Notes under the pieces: generated by a model | Database searches by the model: none | Seen by the model: only the letters and a program-made list of their open reading frames with translations | Told to the model about the DNA's origin: nothing | Position numbers and translations under genes: made by a program | Part shown: piece by piece, positions 42,627 through 50,777 of the stretch | Position numbering within the stretch: the first letter of the stretch is position 1 | How the letters are laid out: every line of letters starts with the position of its first letter | NCBI GenBank assembly: GCA_020161065.1 | Contig: JAIUPH010000011.1 | Coordinates: 558,001 to 622,000, forward strand | Direction of reading: 5' to 3' | Length of the DNA: 64,000 nucleotides | From: Pseudomonadota bacterium | Lineage (GTDB): Bacteria > Pseudomonadota > Gammaproteobacteria > Burkholderiales > Burkholderiaceae_C

Positions 42627-42660
42627 CGGGCCATTGTGGCGCCTGCTTAGAATGCGCCGC

Positions 42661-42975
42661 ATGAACGCCTTGCTGCGCCTCGCCGCCGTCTTGCCGATGC
42701 TGCTGCCGCTGGCCGCCGCGGCGCAGGCGCCCGAGCCGGCCGACGCGGTGCGCGGCGGCGAACCCAAGGTCGAGCGCATCGTGACCGAGGACGACGGCGT
42801 GCGCATCGAAGAGCTGCGCGTGCGCGGCCAGACGCAGCGCATCGTCGTGCACAGCAAGCTGGGCAGCCGCACGCGGCCCTACGAGATCGTGCCCGCCAAC
42901 GGCGGCCGCGACCTGTCGCAGGACAAGGACAAGGGCGCCATCGGCCAGCGCGTCTGGTCCATCCTGTCGTTCTAG
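42661..42975 (+). CDS. DUF2782 family small periplasmic protein
   Basis: The 104-residue protein has a signal peptide (MNALLRLAAVLPMLLPLAAA, cut after QA) and a conserved domain (VERIVTEDDGVRIEELRVRG) matching DUF2782. The family is found in beta- and gammaproteobacteria, often next to polA and thrB as here. Its function is unknown. An ATG nine bases earlier (42652) is possible. TAGAAT at 42648-42653 would place the transcript start near the ATG at 42661, suggesting a leaderless mRNA (inference). Confidence 0.85.
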   Translation: MNALLRLAAVLPMLLPLAAAAQAPEPADAVRGGEPKVERIVTEDDGVRIEELRVRGQTQRIVVHSKLGSRTRPYEIVPANGGRDLSQDKDKGAIGQRVWSILSF

Positions 42976-42980
42976 GCCGA

Positions 42981-43949
42981 ATGGCGGTCTATACCGAAGT
43001 CGGCTTCGACGAGGCCGACCGACTGGTCAGGCGGCTGGGCCTCGGCGCGCTGACCGACCTGCACGGCATCCGCTCGGGCATCGAGAACACCAACTACTAC
43101 GCCACCACGGTGCGCGGGCAATGGGTGCTGACGCTGTTCGAGCGGCTGCCGCGCGAGCAGCTGCCTTACTACCTGCGTCTGATGGAACACCTGGCCCGCC
43201 ACGGCGTGCCGGTGCCGGCGCCGCAGGCCGACGACCGCGGCGAGATCCTGCACCAGGTGGCCGCCAAGCCGGCCGCGGTGGTGACGCGGCTGCCCGGCAG
43301 CCACCGCACGGCGCCCGACGCCGAGCACTGCGCGCAGGTGGGCGCCATGCTGGCGCGCGTGCACGCGGCCGGCGCCGACTTCGCGTTCCAGCAGCCGCAC
43401 CTGCGCGGCTTGGCCTGGTGGCAGCAGGTGACGCCCGTCGTGCTGCCGCACCTGCAGCCCGAGCAGGCCGCGCTGCTGCAAAGCGAACTGGCCTTCCAGG
43501 CCGAACTGGCCGCCTCGGCGGCCGGCCAGGCGCTGCCGCGCGGCCATATCCACGCCGACCTGTTCCGCGACAACGTGATGTTCGACGACACCGCCGGCGC
43601 CGACCGCCTGTGCGGCTTCTTCGACTTCTATTTCGCCGGCGTCGACGCGCTGCTGTTCGACATCGCCGTGTGCCTGAACGACTGGTGCTGCGACCTCGAC
43701 AGCGGCCGCCTGGCCGAGCCGCGCGCCGCCGCCTTCATGACGGCCTACCAGGGCGTGCGCGCGCTCGACGGCAACGAGCGCCGGCTGCTGCCGGCGATGC
43801 TGCGCGCCGCGGGCTTGCGCTTCTGGCTGTCGCGGCTGTGGGACTGGCACCTGCCGCGCGACGCGGCGCTGCTGCAGCCCAAGGACCCGGCGCATTTCGA
43901 GCGCGTGCTGCGCGAGCGCATCGCCGCGCCCTGGCACCCACCGCTGTAG
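42981..43949 (+). CDS. thrB: Homoserine kinase (class II, APH fold)
   Basis: The 322-residue kinase starts MAVYTEVGFDEADRLVRRLG, the usual beginning of the non-GHMP homoserine kinases. Catalytic loop: HIHADLFRDNVMF near residue 190; metal-binding Asp: GFFDFYFAGVDALLFDIAV. It phosphorylates homoserine on the way to threonine. It follows the DUF2782 gene by five bases and precedes a BPSS1780-family gene by 24, an arrangement common in Burkholderiales. Confidence 0.93.
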   Translation: MAVYTEVGFDEADRLVRRLGLGALTDLHGIRSGIENTNYYATTVRGQWVLTLFERLPREQLPYYLRLMEHLARHGVPVPAPQADDRGEILHQVAAKPAAVVTRLPGSHRTAPDAEHCAQVGAMLARVHAAGADFAFQQPHLRGLAWWQQVTPVVLPHLQPEQAALLQSELAFQAELAASAAGQALPRGHIHADLFRDNVMFDDTAGADRLCGFFDFYFAGVDALLFDIAVCLNDWCCDLDSGRLAEPRAAAFMTAYQGVRALDGNERRLLPAMLRAAGLRFWLSRLWDWHLPRDAALLQPKDPAHFERVLRERIAAPWHPPL

Positions 43950-43973
43950 CACCACGAAAGGCCGAACGCGGCG

Positions 43974-44762
43974 ATGGCGATGATCCTCAAGTCCGTGGGC
44001 CCCGGCCGCGGCGCCTACTGGGTGCGCGACGGCCTGCGCCTGTACCTCAAGCGGCCGCTGGCCTTCACGGCGCTGTTCGTGCTGTTCCTGTTCGCGGCGC
44101 TGTTCATCGCGCTGGTGCCGCTGGTCGGCGGCGTGCTGCAGATCATGGTGGTGCCGCTGCTGTCGCTGGGCTTCATGATCGCCAGCCAGTCGGCGCTGCT
44201 GCAGGGGCCGGTGAACCCGTCGCAGTTCATCGAGCCGCTGCGCGCCGCGCCGGCGCAGCGGCGCGACCTGCTGCTGCTGTGCCTGCTGTACGGGCTGCTG
44301 GTGGCCGCCAGCCTGTGGCTGTCGGACCTCATCGCCGACGGCGGCTTCAGCCGCGGCATGGACTTGATGCGGCGCCAGAACGTGCCGCGCGCCGAACTCG
44401 ACGCGCTGCTCGCCGAGCGCGGCCTGGCCGCCGGCGCGCTGTTCGGCGGCCTGGCCATCACGCTGATCACCATCCCCTTCTGGCACGCGCCGGCGCTGGT
44501 GCACTGGGGCCACCAGAGCGCGCTGCAGGCCTTGTTCTCCAGCACGCTGGCGGTGTGGCGCTGCCGCGGCGCCTTCTTGGTCTACAGCCTGACGTGGATG
44601 GCGCTGTTCATCGGCTGCGGCCTGGCCAGCGGGCTGCTGTTCGGCCTGCTGGGCCTGGGCGGCGTGGCGCCGCTGCTGATGCTGTCGGCCGGCCTCTTCT
44701 TCTCGACGCTGTTCTACGTCTCGCTGATCTTCACCTTCAACGACAGCTTCGGCATGCAGTGA
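43974..44762 (+). CDS. BPSS1780 family membrane protein
   Basis: The 262-residue protein starts MAMILKSVGPGRGAYWVRDG and has about six membrane segments, including TALFVLFLFAALFIALVPLV and LLMLSAGLFFSTLFYVSLIF. It matches the BPSS1780 family, which is largely confined to Burkholderiales and has no established function. It is the third gene of the polA-divergent unit with thrB. The family supports the taxonomic placement of the window. Confidence 0.88.
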   Translation: MAMILKSVGPGRGAYWVRDGLRLYLKRPLAFTALFVLFLFAALFIALVPLVGGVLQIMVVPLLSLGFMIASQSALLQGPVNPSQFIEPLRAAPAQRRDLLLLCLLYGLLVAASLWLSDLIADGGFSRGMDLMRRQNVPRAELDALLAERGLAAGALFGGLAITLITIPFWHAPALVHWGHQSALQALFSSTLAVWRCRGAFLVYSLTWMALFIGCGLASGLLFGLLGLGGVAPLLMLSAGLFFSTLFYVSLIFTFNDSFGMQ

Positions 44763-44789
44763 GCGAAGGCGCTCATCACGCGGCGCTCA

Positions 44790-46457
44790 TCACGCGGCGG
44801 TGCGGCGGTCTTCCTCGTCCTGCAGCTGGCGCCACAGGATCTTGCCGGTGCCCGACTTGGGCAGGGCGTCGGCGAACTGCACGATGCGCGGCGCCTTGTA
44901 GGTGGACATGCGCTCCTTGGCCCAGGCCACGATGTCGGCCGCGCCGACGCGCCCTTCGCGGCCCTTCTTCAGCACCACCACCGCCTTCACGGTTTCGCCG
45001 CGCTTGGCGTCACGGCTGCCGATGATGCAGGCTTCGAAGATGTCGGGGTGCTCGTACATCATCGCCTCCACCTCGGCCGGCCAGACCTTGTAGCCCGAGG
45101 CGTTGATCATGCGCTTGAGCCGGTCGACCATGAAGAAGTAGCCGTCCTCGTCGCGCCGCGCCAGGTCGCCGGTGCGAAAGAAGGCCTTGCCGTCGATCGG
45201 CACGAAGCTCTCGGCCGTGGCCTGCGGGCTGTTCCAGTAGCCTTTGAACACCTGCGGCCCGTGGACGACGATTTCGCCCACCTCGCCGACGGCCACTTCG
45301 CGCAGCGTCACCTGGTCGACGATGCGGCTGTCGACGTTGAACAGCGGCACGCCCAGGCACTGGCGCTTGGGCCGGTTGATCGGGTTGCTGTGCGTCGCCG
45401 CGGCGGTCTCGGTCATGCCGTAGGCCTCGATGAAGGTCAGGCCGGTCAGCTCGTGCAGCCGCCGCGCCACCGGCTCGGGCATGGTCGCGCCGCCGCCCGT
45501 CAGGTGCAGCAGCGAGGCCAGCGAATCGGCCGTGATGTTCGGGCTGGCCAGCAGGTCGACCACCATGGTGGGCACGGCGATCCACACCGTAATGCCCAGC
45601 TCGCGGATCAGCGTCAGCGCCGCTTCGCGGTCCCAGCGCGTCATCACCACCAGCGTGCTGCCGTTGTAGAGGCCGGCGTTCATGCCGGGCTGCATGCCGG
45701 TGACGTGGAAGAACGGCGCCACCGACAGCACCACGTCGGCCTGCGTCAGCTCGTGCAGTTGCGCCGTCACGCCCAGCACCGTCATCAGCGAGCGGTGGGT
45801 GTGGATGCAGCCCTTGGGCTTGCCGGTGGTGCCCGAGGTGTAGGGCATCACCGCCAGGTCGTCGGGCCGCGCGCGGTGCGGCCCGGGCCGGCGAGCGGCG
45901 GCCAGCGCGTCGGCCCAGGCCACGATGCCGGGCGCGGCGGGGATGGCCGGCCGTTCGGCCACCACGTCGGGCACGTCGACCAGCGGCGTGGCGCCGAGGT
46001 AGTCGCCGTAGGTGGCGGCGATCAGCGTCTGCAGCTTGCCCGGCTGCAGCCAGGGGCGGATGCGGTCGAGCAGCTCGGCGCCGACGAGGGCCACCTTGGC
46101 GCCGGCATCGTCGATGTAGTGCGCCAGCTCTTCCGTCAGGTTCATCGGGTTCACCGGCAGCACCACCGCGTCGGCGCGCACGATGGCGTAGTAGCCGACG
46201 ATCCATTGCACGCTGTTCTGCGCGTACAGCAGCACGCGGTCGCCTTTGGCCACGCCGCAGTCTTGCTGCAGGTAGCCGGCCAGCGCATCCACTTCGGCGC
46301 GCAGGCGGGCGTAGCTGATCTCGGCGCCGTAGAAGCACACCGCCGTGCGCTCGGGAAAGCGCCGGGCCGACATCTCCAGGCCTTCGTACAGCGTGATCTC
46401 GGGCACCGGCACGGCGCGGTGGGCGGGCCTGAACTGGCGCAGGGTCTGCGGCTTCAT
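44790..46457 (-). CDS. Long-chain acyl-CoA synthetase-like AMP ligase
   Basis: The 555-residue ANL enzyme has the P-loop-like motif YTSGTTGKPKGCIHTHRS, the adenylate motif EAYGMTETAAATHSNPIN, the hinge FRTGDLARRDEDGYFFMVDR and the C-terminal Lys in LPKSGTGKILWRQLQ. It makes acyl-CoA from a free acid, ATP and CoA. Its start overlaps the stop of the WS/DGAT gene (ATGA), so it likely supplies acyl-CoA to that acyltransferase. Chain length is not readable from sequence; the best guess is medium to long fatty acids, or an aromatic acid given the transporter type. Confidence 0.9.
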   Translation of the reverse strand: MKPQTLRQFRPAHRAVPVPEITLYEGLEMSARRFPERTAVCFYGAEISYARLRAEVDALAGYLQQDCGVAKGDRVLLYAQNSVQWIVGYYAIVRADAVVLPVNPMNLTEELAHYIDDAGAKVALVGAELLDRIRPWLQPGKLQTLIAATYGDYLGATPLVDVPDVVAERPAIPAAPGIVAWADALAAARRPGPHRARPDDLAVMPYTSGTTGKPKGCIHTHRSLMTVLGVTAQLHELTQADVVLSVAPFFHVTGMQPGMNAGLYNGSTLVVMTRWDREAALTLIRELGITVWIAVPTMVVDLLASPNITADSLASLLHLTGGGATMPEPVARRLHELTGLTFIEAYGMTETAAATHSNPINRPKRQCLGVPLFNVDSRIVDQVTLREVAVGEVGEIVVHGPQVFKGYWNSPQATAESFVPIDGKAFFRTGDLARRDEDGYFFMVDRLKRMINASGYKVWPAEVEAMMYEHPDIFEACIIGSRDAKRGETVKAVVVLKKGREGRVGAADIVAWAKERMSTYKAPRIVQFADALPKSGTGKILWRQLQDEEDRRTAA

Positions 46458-47926
46458 GCGGGGCTCCTGAGGTCGTTGCCGGCCGCGGCGGCCGGCGCCG
46501 TTGCAGCCAGCCGCTGCTGCAGCTGGCCGTAAGCTTCGACCAGGCCGTCGGCCAGCGCCTGCGCGTCGGGCAAGGCCTCGGGGCTGGCCAGCACGCCGAA
46601 GTCGATGCGGTCGAGGTAGCTGACGCAGGTGATGTTGAGCGCCGTGCCGTGCATCAGCAGCGGCACCGGGATGAAGGTGCGCGCCGCCATGCCATCGAAC
46701 CTCAGCGGCTGGCGCGGGCCCGGCACGTTGGACACGTAGAGGTTGACGAACGGCGGCAGGTGGTGGTGCAGGCGCAGGTCTTCGGCCGCCTTCATGCCTT
46801 CCATCATCGACATCAGGTTGTTCACCGCCGGCGCGCGCAGCGACGGCATCTCGACGAGCAGCCGCGACACCGGGCGCGCCGCGTCCTGCAGGTTCTTCGC
46901 GGCGTCGACGCTGCGCCGGATGACGGGGATCCAGCGCGCCGGGTCGGCTTCGTCGACCGGCAGCCGCGCCAGCATCAAACTGACCTGGTTGTTATGCGCC
47001 GTGTCGCCCGGCGTGCGCACGGACACCGGCACGCCGGCCACCAGCGGCTGCCGCGGCAGTTGCTGGCGGCCGGCCAGGTGCTGGCGCAGCGCGCCGGTGA
47101 TGACGGCCAGCACGATGTCGTTGATGGTCGCCTGGTGCGCCTTGCCGAGGGCCTTCACCGCCGACAGGGGCAACGACGCCCAGCCGAAGCTGCGCGCCGG
47201 GCTCAGCCCGCGGTTGAACGGCGTGCGCGGCGCGGGCCGCATCAGCTGGCGCAGGTCGTCCAGGCCGAAGCGCTTGCCCGAGGGCGCTGCCTCGCCCTGC
47301 AGCTGCCACAGCTCGCGCGCGGTCTGCATCACGCGCAGCGGCATGCGCAGGTACAGGTCTTCGGCCGTGCGCAGCAGCAGGCTGGCCGGCGTGGGCGGCG
47401 GCGTCGGCTGCACCGGCGCGCCGGTGGCCGTGCCCTGCGGCCGCGCCGTGTCGCCGAACAAGCCGTCCACCACCATGCTGGCGGAGCCACCGTCGACGCC
47501 GCCGTGGTGCAGCTTCATGTACAGCGCAAAGCCGCCGCCGGCCAGGCCTTCGATCAGCCAGATCTGCCACAGCGGATGCGCGCGGTCGAGCAGCGGCGTG
47601 TGCAACTGCACCACCGCGTCGATCAACTGCTGCGGCCGGCCGGGCGCCGGCAGCTTGATGCGCTGCAGGTGGTAGTCGAGGTCGAGATCGGGCTCGTCGA
47701 TCCACACCGGGTTGCCCATCTTCAGCGAGCGCTGGTCCAGCCGGCGGTGCAGCAGCGGCAGGTAGGGCGCGCGCTCGCCGACCTGTTCGCGCAGCTTGCG
47801 CATCGGGTCGGCACCGCGCGGCGGCTTGTCGAACAGGTGCAGGTTGGCGACGTGGAAGCTCATGCTCGGCGTTTCGCCGAGGAACCAGGCCGCGTCCATG
47901 CTGGACAGTGCGTGCATCGTCATCAT
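46454..47926 (-). CDS. Wax ester synthase/diacylglycerol acyltransferase family protein (WS/DGAT)
   Basis: The 490-residue acyltransferase starts near MHALSSMDAAWFLGETPSMS and carries the complete HHxxxDG active-site motif (HHGGVDG, about residues 137-143). Late in the protein lie the family blocks NLYVSNVPGPRQPL and LMHGTALNITCVSYLDRIDF. These enzymes join acyl-CoA to a fatty alcohol or diacylglycerol, forming storage wax esters or triacylglycerol. Starts at 47926, 47923 and 47917 are possible; GAGG lies just before the first. It lies between an MFS transporter gene and a CoA ligase gene in one operon. Confidence 0.92.
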   Translation of the reverse strand: MMTMHALSSMDAAWFLGETPSMSFHVANLHLFDKPPRGADPMRKLREQVGERAPYLPLLHRRLDQRSLKMGNPVWIDEPDLDLDYHLQRIKLPAPGRPQQLIDAVVQLHTPLLDRAHPLWQIWLIEGLAGGGFALYMKLHHGGVDGGSASMVVDGLFGDTARPQGTATGAPVQPTPPPTPASLLLRTAEDLYLRMPLRVMQTARELWQLQGEAAPSGKRFGLDDLRQLMRPAPRTPFNRGLSPARSFGWASLPLSAVKALGKAHQATINDIVLAVITGALRQHLAGRQQLPRQPLVAGVPVSVRTPGDTAHNNQVSLMLARLPVDEADPARWIPVIRRSVDAAKNLQDAARPVSRLLVEMPSLRAPAVNNLMSMMEGMKAAEDLRLHHHLPPFVNLYVSNVPGPRQPLRFDGMAARTFIPVPLLMHGTALNITCVSYLDRIDFGVLASPEALPDAQALADGLVEAYGQLQQRLAATAPAAAAGNDLRSPA

Positions 47927-47955
47927 CGACCTCGAAAGGCTGGACAGGTTGCGCT

Positions 47956-49296
47956 TCAGGCCGCTGCCGGCTCGGCCGCGGCTTCGGGGTTCTCGCTGCG
48001 GCCGCGGTAGCTGCGGTCGAGCAGGAAGCTGGCGACGGCGGCCAGCACCAGCACGCCGGCGAACAGGCGGAAGGTCTCGGCCGGCTTCCAGCCGGCGGCC
48101 AGCAGGTAACCGGTGGCCACCGGCGTGAGGATGGCCACCGCGCGGCCGAAGCCGAACATCCAGCCGATGGCGGTGGCGCGCACCGCCGCCGGGTACACCG
48201 TGGGGCTGATGGCGTAGAAGGCGGCGATGCCGCCGTTGGCGAACATGCCCACCACGAAGGCCAGCGCCAGCGCCAGGCCGGGGTCGCTGAAGTGGCGGCT
48301 GTAGACCCACAGCGCCAGCGTGCCGCCCAGCATCACCAGCATGGTGGCCAGCCGCGGCCTGATGACCAGCGACAGCGCGGCGAACAGCAGCGCGCCGGCC
48401 ACGCCGCCCAGCGGCACCATCACGCCGGCGCGCACGCCGAGCGCGGGCACGCCGGTGGAATCGGCGATCAGCTTGGCCGTCCAGCTGTTGGCGAAGTAGA
48501 AGGCGCTGGTGATGAGCGCGAAGCCGAGCCACAGGAACACCGTGCGCCGGCCGATGACGCCGCCGAAGATGGTTTGCGCCGCATTCGCCTGCACGCCCTG
48601 CGCCTGCGAACGCGGCAGCGCCGCTGCCGCCGGGTAGCCCAGCGCGCGGGCGATGCGGTTGTAGGCGTCCAGCGCGCCGGCGGGCCGGCGTTCGACGAGG
48701 TAGGCGATCGACTCCGGCAGCGCGAACACCACCACCAGCAGCATGACGCCGGAAATGATGGCACCCAGCATGAAGGGCGCGCGCCAGCCGTGCTGCGCGA
48801 TCAGCAGCGCACTGGCCGCGCCGCCGAGTGCCGCGCCGAGCGGAAAGCCGATGCCGTAGACGCCCATCACCACGCCGCGGCGGCGGTCGGAGCAGTACTC
48901 GGCCACCGTGATGTTGAGCGAGGCCACCAGCGCGCCGATGAAGACGCCGGCGCCGGCGCGATAGACCACCATCTCGGGCACCGAGTCGGCCATCGACGAC
49001 AAGGCCATGCCCAGCGTGATGAACGCCAGGCACAGGATGACGTGGCGGCGGCGGCCGATGCGGTCGGCCAGCGGCGACAGCAGCGTGGCGCCGATGGCCA
49101 TGCCGAAGACGCCGGCGCTGAGCAGGTAGCCCACCTGCACCGGGCTCAGCGCCCAGGCCTTGGCCAGGTGCGGGGCCACGAAGGCCATGACCAGGATCTC
49201 GAAGCCGTCGATCATCGTCAGCAGCAGGCAGATGATCACGGCCCGCCATTGCAGCGCACGCATCGGCTGCGTGCGAATCGCTTCGCTCACGTCCAT
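47956..49296 (-). CDS. MFS transporter, aromatic acid:H+ symporter type
   Basis: The 446-residue transporter has 12 membrane segments. It has the AAHS/MhpT-like beginning (RAVIICLLLTMIDGFEILVM) with the membrane Asp, the loop motif SPLADRIGRRRHVIL, and a long central cytoplasmic loop. It probably imports an aromatic or similar carboxylate with protons. A strong AAAGGAGA precedes the ATG at 49296, excluding the longer frame to 49419. It is the first gene of the transporter-WS/DGAT-ligase operon and is divergent from the IclR regulator. Confidence 0.88.
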   Translation of the reverse strand: MDVSEAIRTQPMRALQWRAVIICLLLTMIDGFEILVMAFVAPHLAKAWALSPVQVGYLLSAGVFGMAIGATLLSPLADRIGRRRHVILCLAFITLGMALSSMADSVPEMVVYRAGAGVFIGALVASLNITVAEYCSDRRRGVVMGVYGIGFPLGAALGGAASALLIAQHGWRAPFMLGAIISGVMLLVVVFALPESIAYLVERRPAGALDAYNRIARALGYPAAAALPRSQAQGVQANAAQTIFGGVIGRRTVFLWLGFALITSAFYFANSWTAKLIADSTGVPALGVRAGVMVPLGGVAGALLFAALSLVIRPRLATMLVMLGGTLALWVYSRHFSDPGLALALAFVVGMFANGGIAAFYAISPTVYPAAVRATAIGWMFGFGRAVAILTPVATGYLLAAGWKPAETFRLFAGVLVLAAVASFLLDRSYRGRSENPEAAAEPAAA

Positions 49297-49323
49297 GTTT
49301 GTCTCCTTTGAATCCTTGTGTGG

Positions 49324-49340
49324 GTGCGCCGCTGGCGCAC
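49324..49340. promoter_or_regulatory. 7-3-7 palindrome, candidate IclR operator 1
   Basis: GTGCGCC-GCT-GGCGCAC is a perfect inverted repeat in the divergent region, 28 bases upstream of the MFS start. Its centre is exactly 80 bases from that of the second palindrome. A further 6-bp inverted repeat (GGACCT 49346-49351 / AGGTCC 49364-49369) lies next to it. Confidence 0.5.
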
Positions 49341-49403
49341 GGTCTGGACCTGCGGTGCAGCGTAGGTCCGCGCCCGCCGGCCTGTAAATCAAGGCCTGCG
49401 GGA

Positions 49404-49420
49404 TGTGCACAGGGTGCACA
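49404..49420. promoter_or_regulatory. 7-3-7 palindrome, candidate IclR operator 2
   Basis: TGTGCAC-AGG-GTGCACA is a perfect 17-base inverted repeat between the divergent MFS and IclR genes, 68 bases before the IclR ATG. Size and symmetry suit a dimeric IclR-type regulator. Confidence 0.55.
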
Positions 49421-49488
49421 GGGCCGCGCCCGCCATGGCGCGCCGGCGGCCGGCGCGGCTATCGTGCAGGCCACAGGAGACAACCGCC

Positions 49489-50289
49489 ATGCCCAAGACC
49501 GTGGGGGCCGCCTACCGCAACGTGACGGCGCTGGAACGAGGCCTGCAGGTGCTGGTGGCGCTGAACCGGCTGCCCAGCGGCATCGGCACCGTGGGCTCGC
49601 TGGCCGGCGCCACCGGGCTGCACCGCACCACGGTCAAGCGCCTGCTGGAGACGCTGACGGCGCACGGCTTCCTGCGCCGCAGCCATTCCGACGACACCTA
49701 CCGGCTGGTGGCACGCGTTCGCGCGTTATCCGAAGGCTTCACCGACGACGAATGGGTCTCGTCGGCGGCCATGCCCGAGCTGGGCGAGCTGCTCAAGCAG
49801 CTGGTCTGGCCAAGCGACCTGACGACGCTGGACGGCGACGCGATGGTCATCCGCGAGACCACGCACCGCTTCAGCTCGCTGTCCTTCCACCGCAACATGG
49901 TGGGGCGGCGCATTCCGCTGCTGAACACGGCGTCGGGCCGCGTCTACCTCGCGCACTGCCCGCCCAACGAGCTGGAGCAACTGCTGCACTTCCTGGCCCG
50001 CAGCGCCGACGCCGAACAGGCCCGCATGGCGCGCGACGCGCGCCTGGTGCGCCACCTGCTGGACAAGGTGCGCCGCGAAGGCTGCGGCTGCAACAGCGGG
50101 GAATGGTCGGTGGAACCACACGTCGGCGGCATCGCGGTGCCCATCATCGGCAACGGCAAGGTGCTGGCCTGCCTGAGCGTGGTCTTCCTGATCCGCGTCA
50201 TCAGCGTCGAGGACGCGCGCACGCGCTTCCTGCCGGCGCTGGCGGCATCCGCGCAGCGCATCGAGCGCGTCATCGCCGGCCCGGCGTGA
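49489..50289 (+). CDS. IclR family transcriptional regulator (MhpR-like)
   Basis: The 266-residue protein has an N-terminal helix-turn-helix (about 10-75: VTALERGLQVLVALNRLPSG, then GLHRTTVKRLLETLTAHGFL). A C-terminal effector domain includes VPIIGNGKVLACLSVVFLIR and a Cys pair in REGCGCNSGEW. The ATG at 49489 has AGGAGA at ideal spacing; the upstream open frame is not protein-like. IclR proteins of this type (MhpR, PobR) sense aromatic acids. Its divergent neighbour is the transporter operon, which it most likely controls through the palindromes between them. Confidence 0.9.
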   Translation: MPKTVGAAYRNVTALERGLQVLVALNRLPSGIGTVGSLAGATGLHRTTVKRLLETLTAHGFLRRSHSDDTYRLVARVRALSEGFTDDEWVSSAAMPELGELLKQLVWPSDLTTLDGDAMVIRETTHRFSSLSFHRNMVGRRIPLLNTASGRVYLAHCPPNELEQLLHFLARSADAEQARMARDARLVRHLLDKVRREGCGCNSGEWSVEPHVGGIAVPIIGNGKVLACLSVVFLIRVISVEDARTRFLPALAASAQRIERVIAGPA

Positions 50290-50322
50290 CAGGCTGATGA
50301 CGGCTGCGCGGCCCCGTGGCGC

Positions 50323-50742
50323 CTACAGCGTCAGCCGCGTCAGGCCCCACACCAGCAGCACCAGCTGCACCAGGTTGACCAGCAGCGCCGCCGAGTGGAC
50401 CTTGCGGAACGCCTGGATGGCGGCGGGGTCGCTGTCCTGGATGCGGGCGCCCAGGCGGTCCATCGTCGGGATCAACACCCGCCGCAGCGCGACCACCACC
50501 ATGCCGATGACGGCCGCCCCGCCGGCGAACGCCAGCCGCCCCCACCAGGCGTAGCTGACGCAGCCGCCCACCGCGGCGATCAGCGCGGCCTTGTAGTAGA
50601 CCTCGAAGAAGCGGCTGATGAAGCGGCCGTCGACCGGCGTGTCGTGCTGCAGCACGAGCAGCGGCAAGCCGCCCATGATGAAGTAGGCGGTGGTGACCAG
50701 CAGCACCACGGTGAAGGCCAGGGCGAAGAACGAACTGGTCAT
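50323..50742 (-). CDS. Small four-helix membrane protein of unknown function
   Basis: The 139-residue protein has four hydrophobic segments (FFALAFTVVLLVTTAYFIMG, AALIAAVGGCVSYAWWG, FAGGAAVIGMVVVALRRVLI, LVNLVQLVLLVWGLTRL). The segment FRKVHSAALLVNLVQLV resembles the His-Asn region of DUF4149/TMEM205-like proteins, but the match is weak. It follows uvrD by 35 bases on the same strand. No function is proposed. Confidence 0.7.
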   Translation of the reverse strand: MTSSFFALAFTVVLLVTTAYFIMGGLPLLVLQHDTPVDGRFISRFFEVYYKAALIAAVGGCVSYAWWGRLAFAGGAAVIGMVVVALRRVLIPTMDRLGARIQDSDPAAIQAFRKVHSAALLVNLVQLVLLVWGLTRLTL

Positions 50743-50777
50743 GGCAACGCGGGGTGCGGGCGCATGCGGCGGCGGAA

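Noticed and set aside
42634-42653. TTGTGG as the -35 partner of TAGAAT before the DUF2782 gene
   Set aside because: Only eight bases separate the two boxes, far too short for a sigma-70 promoter.
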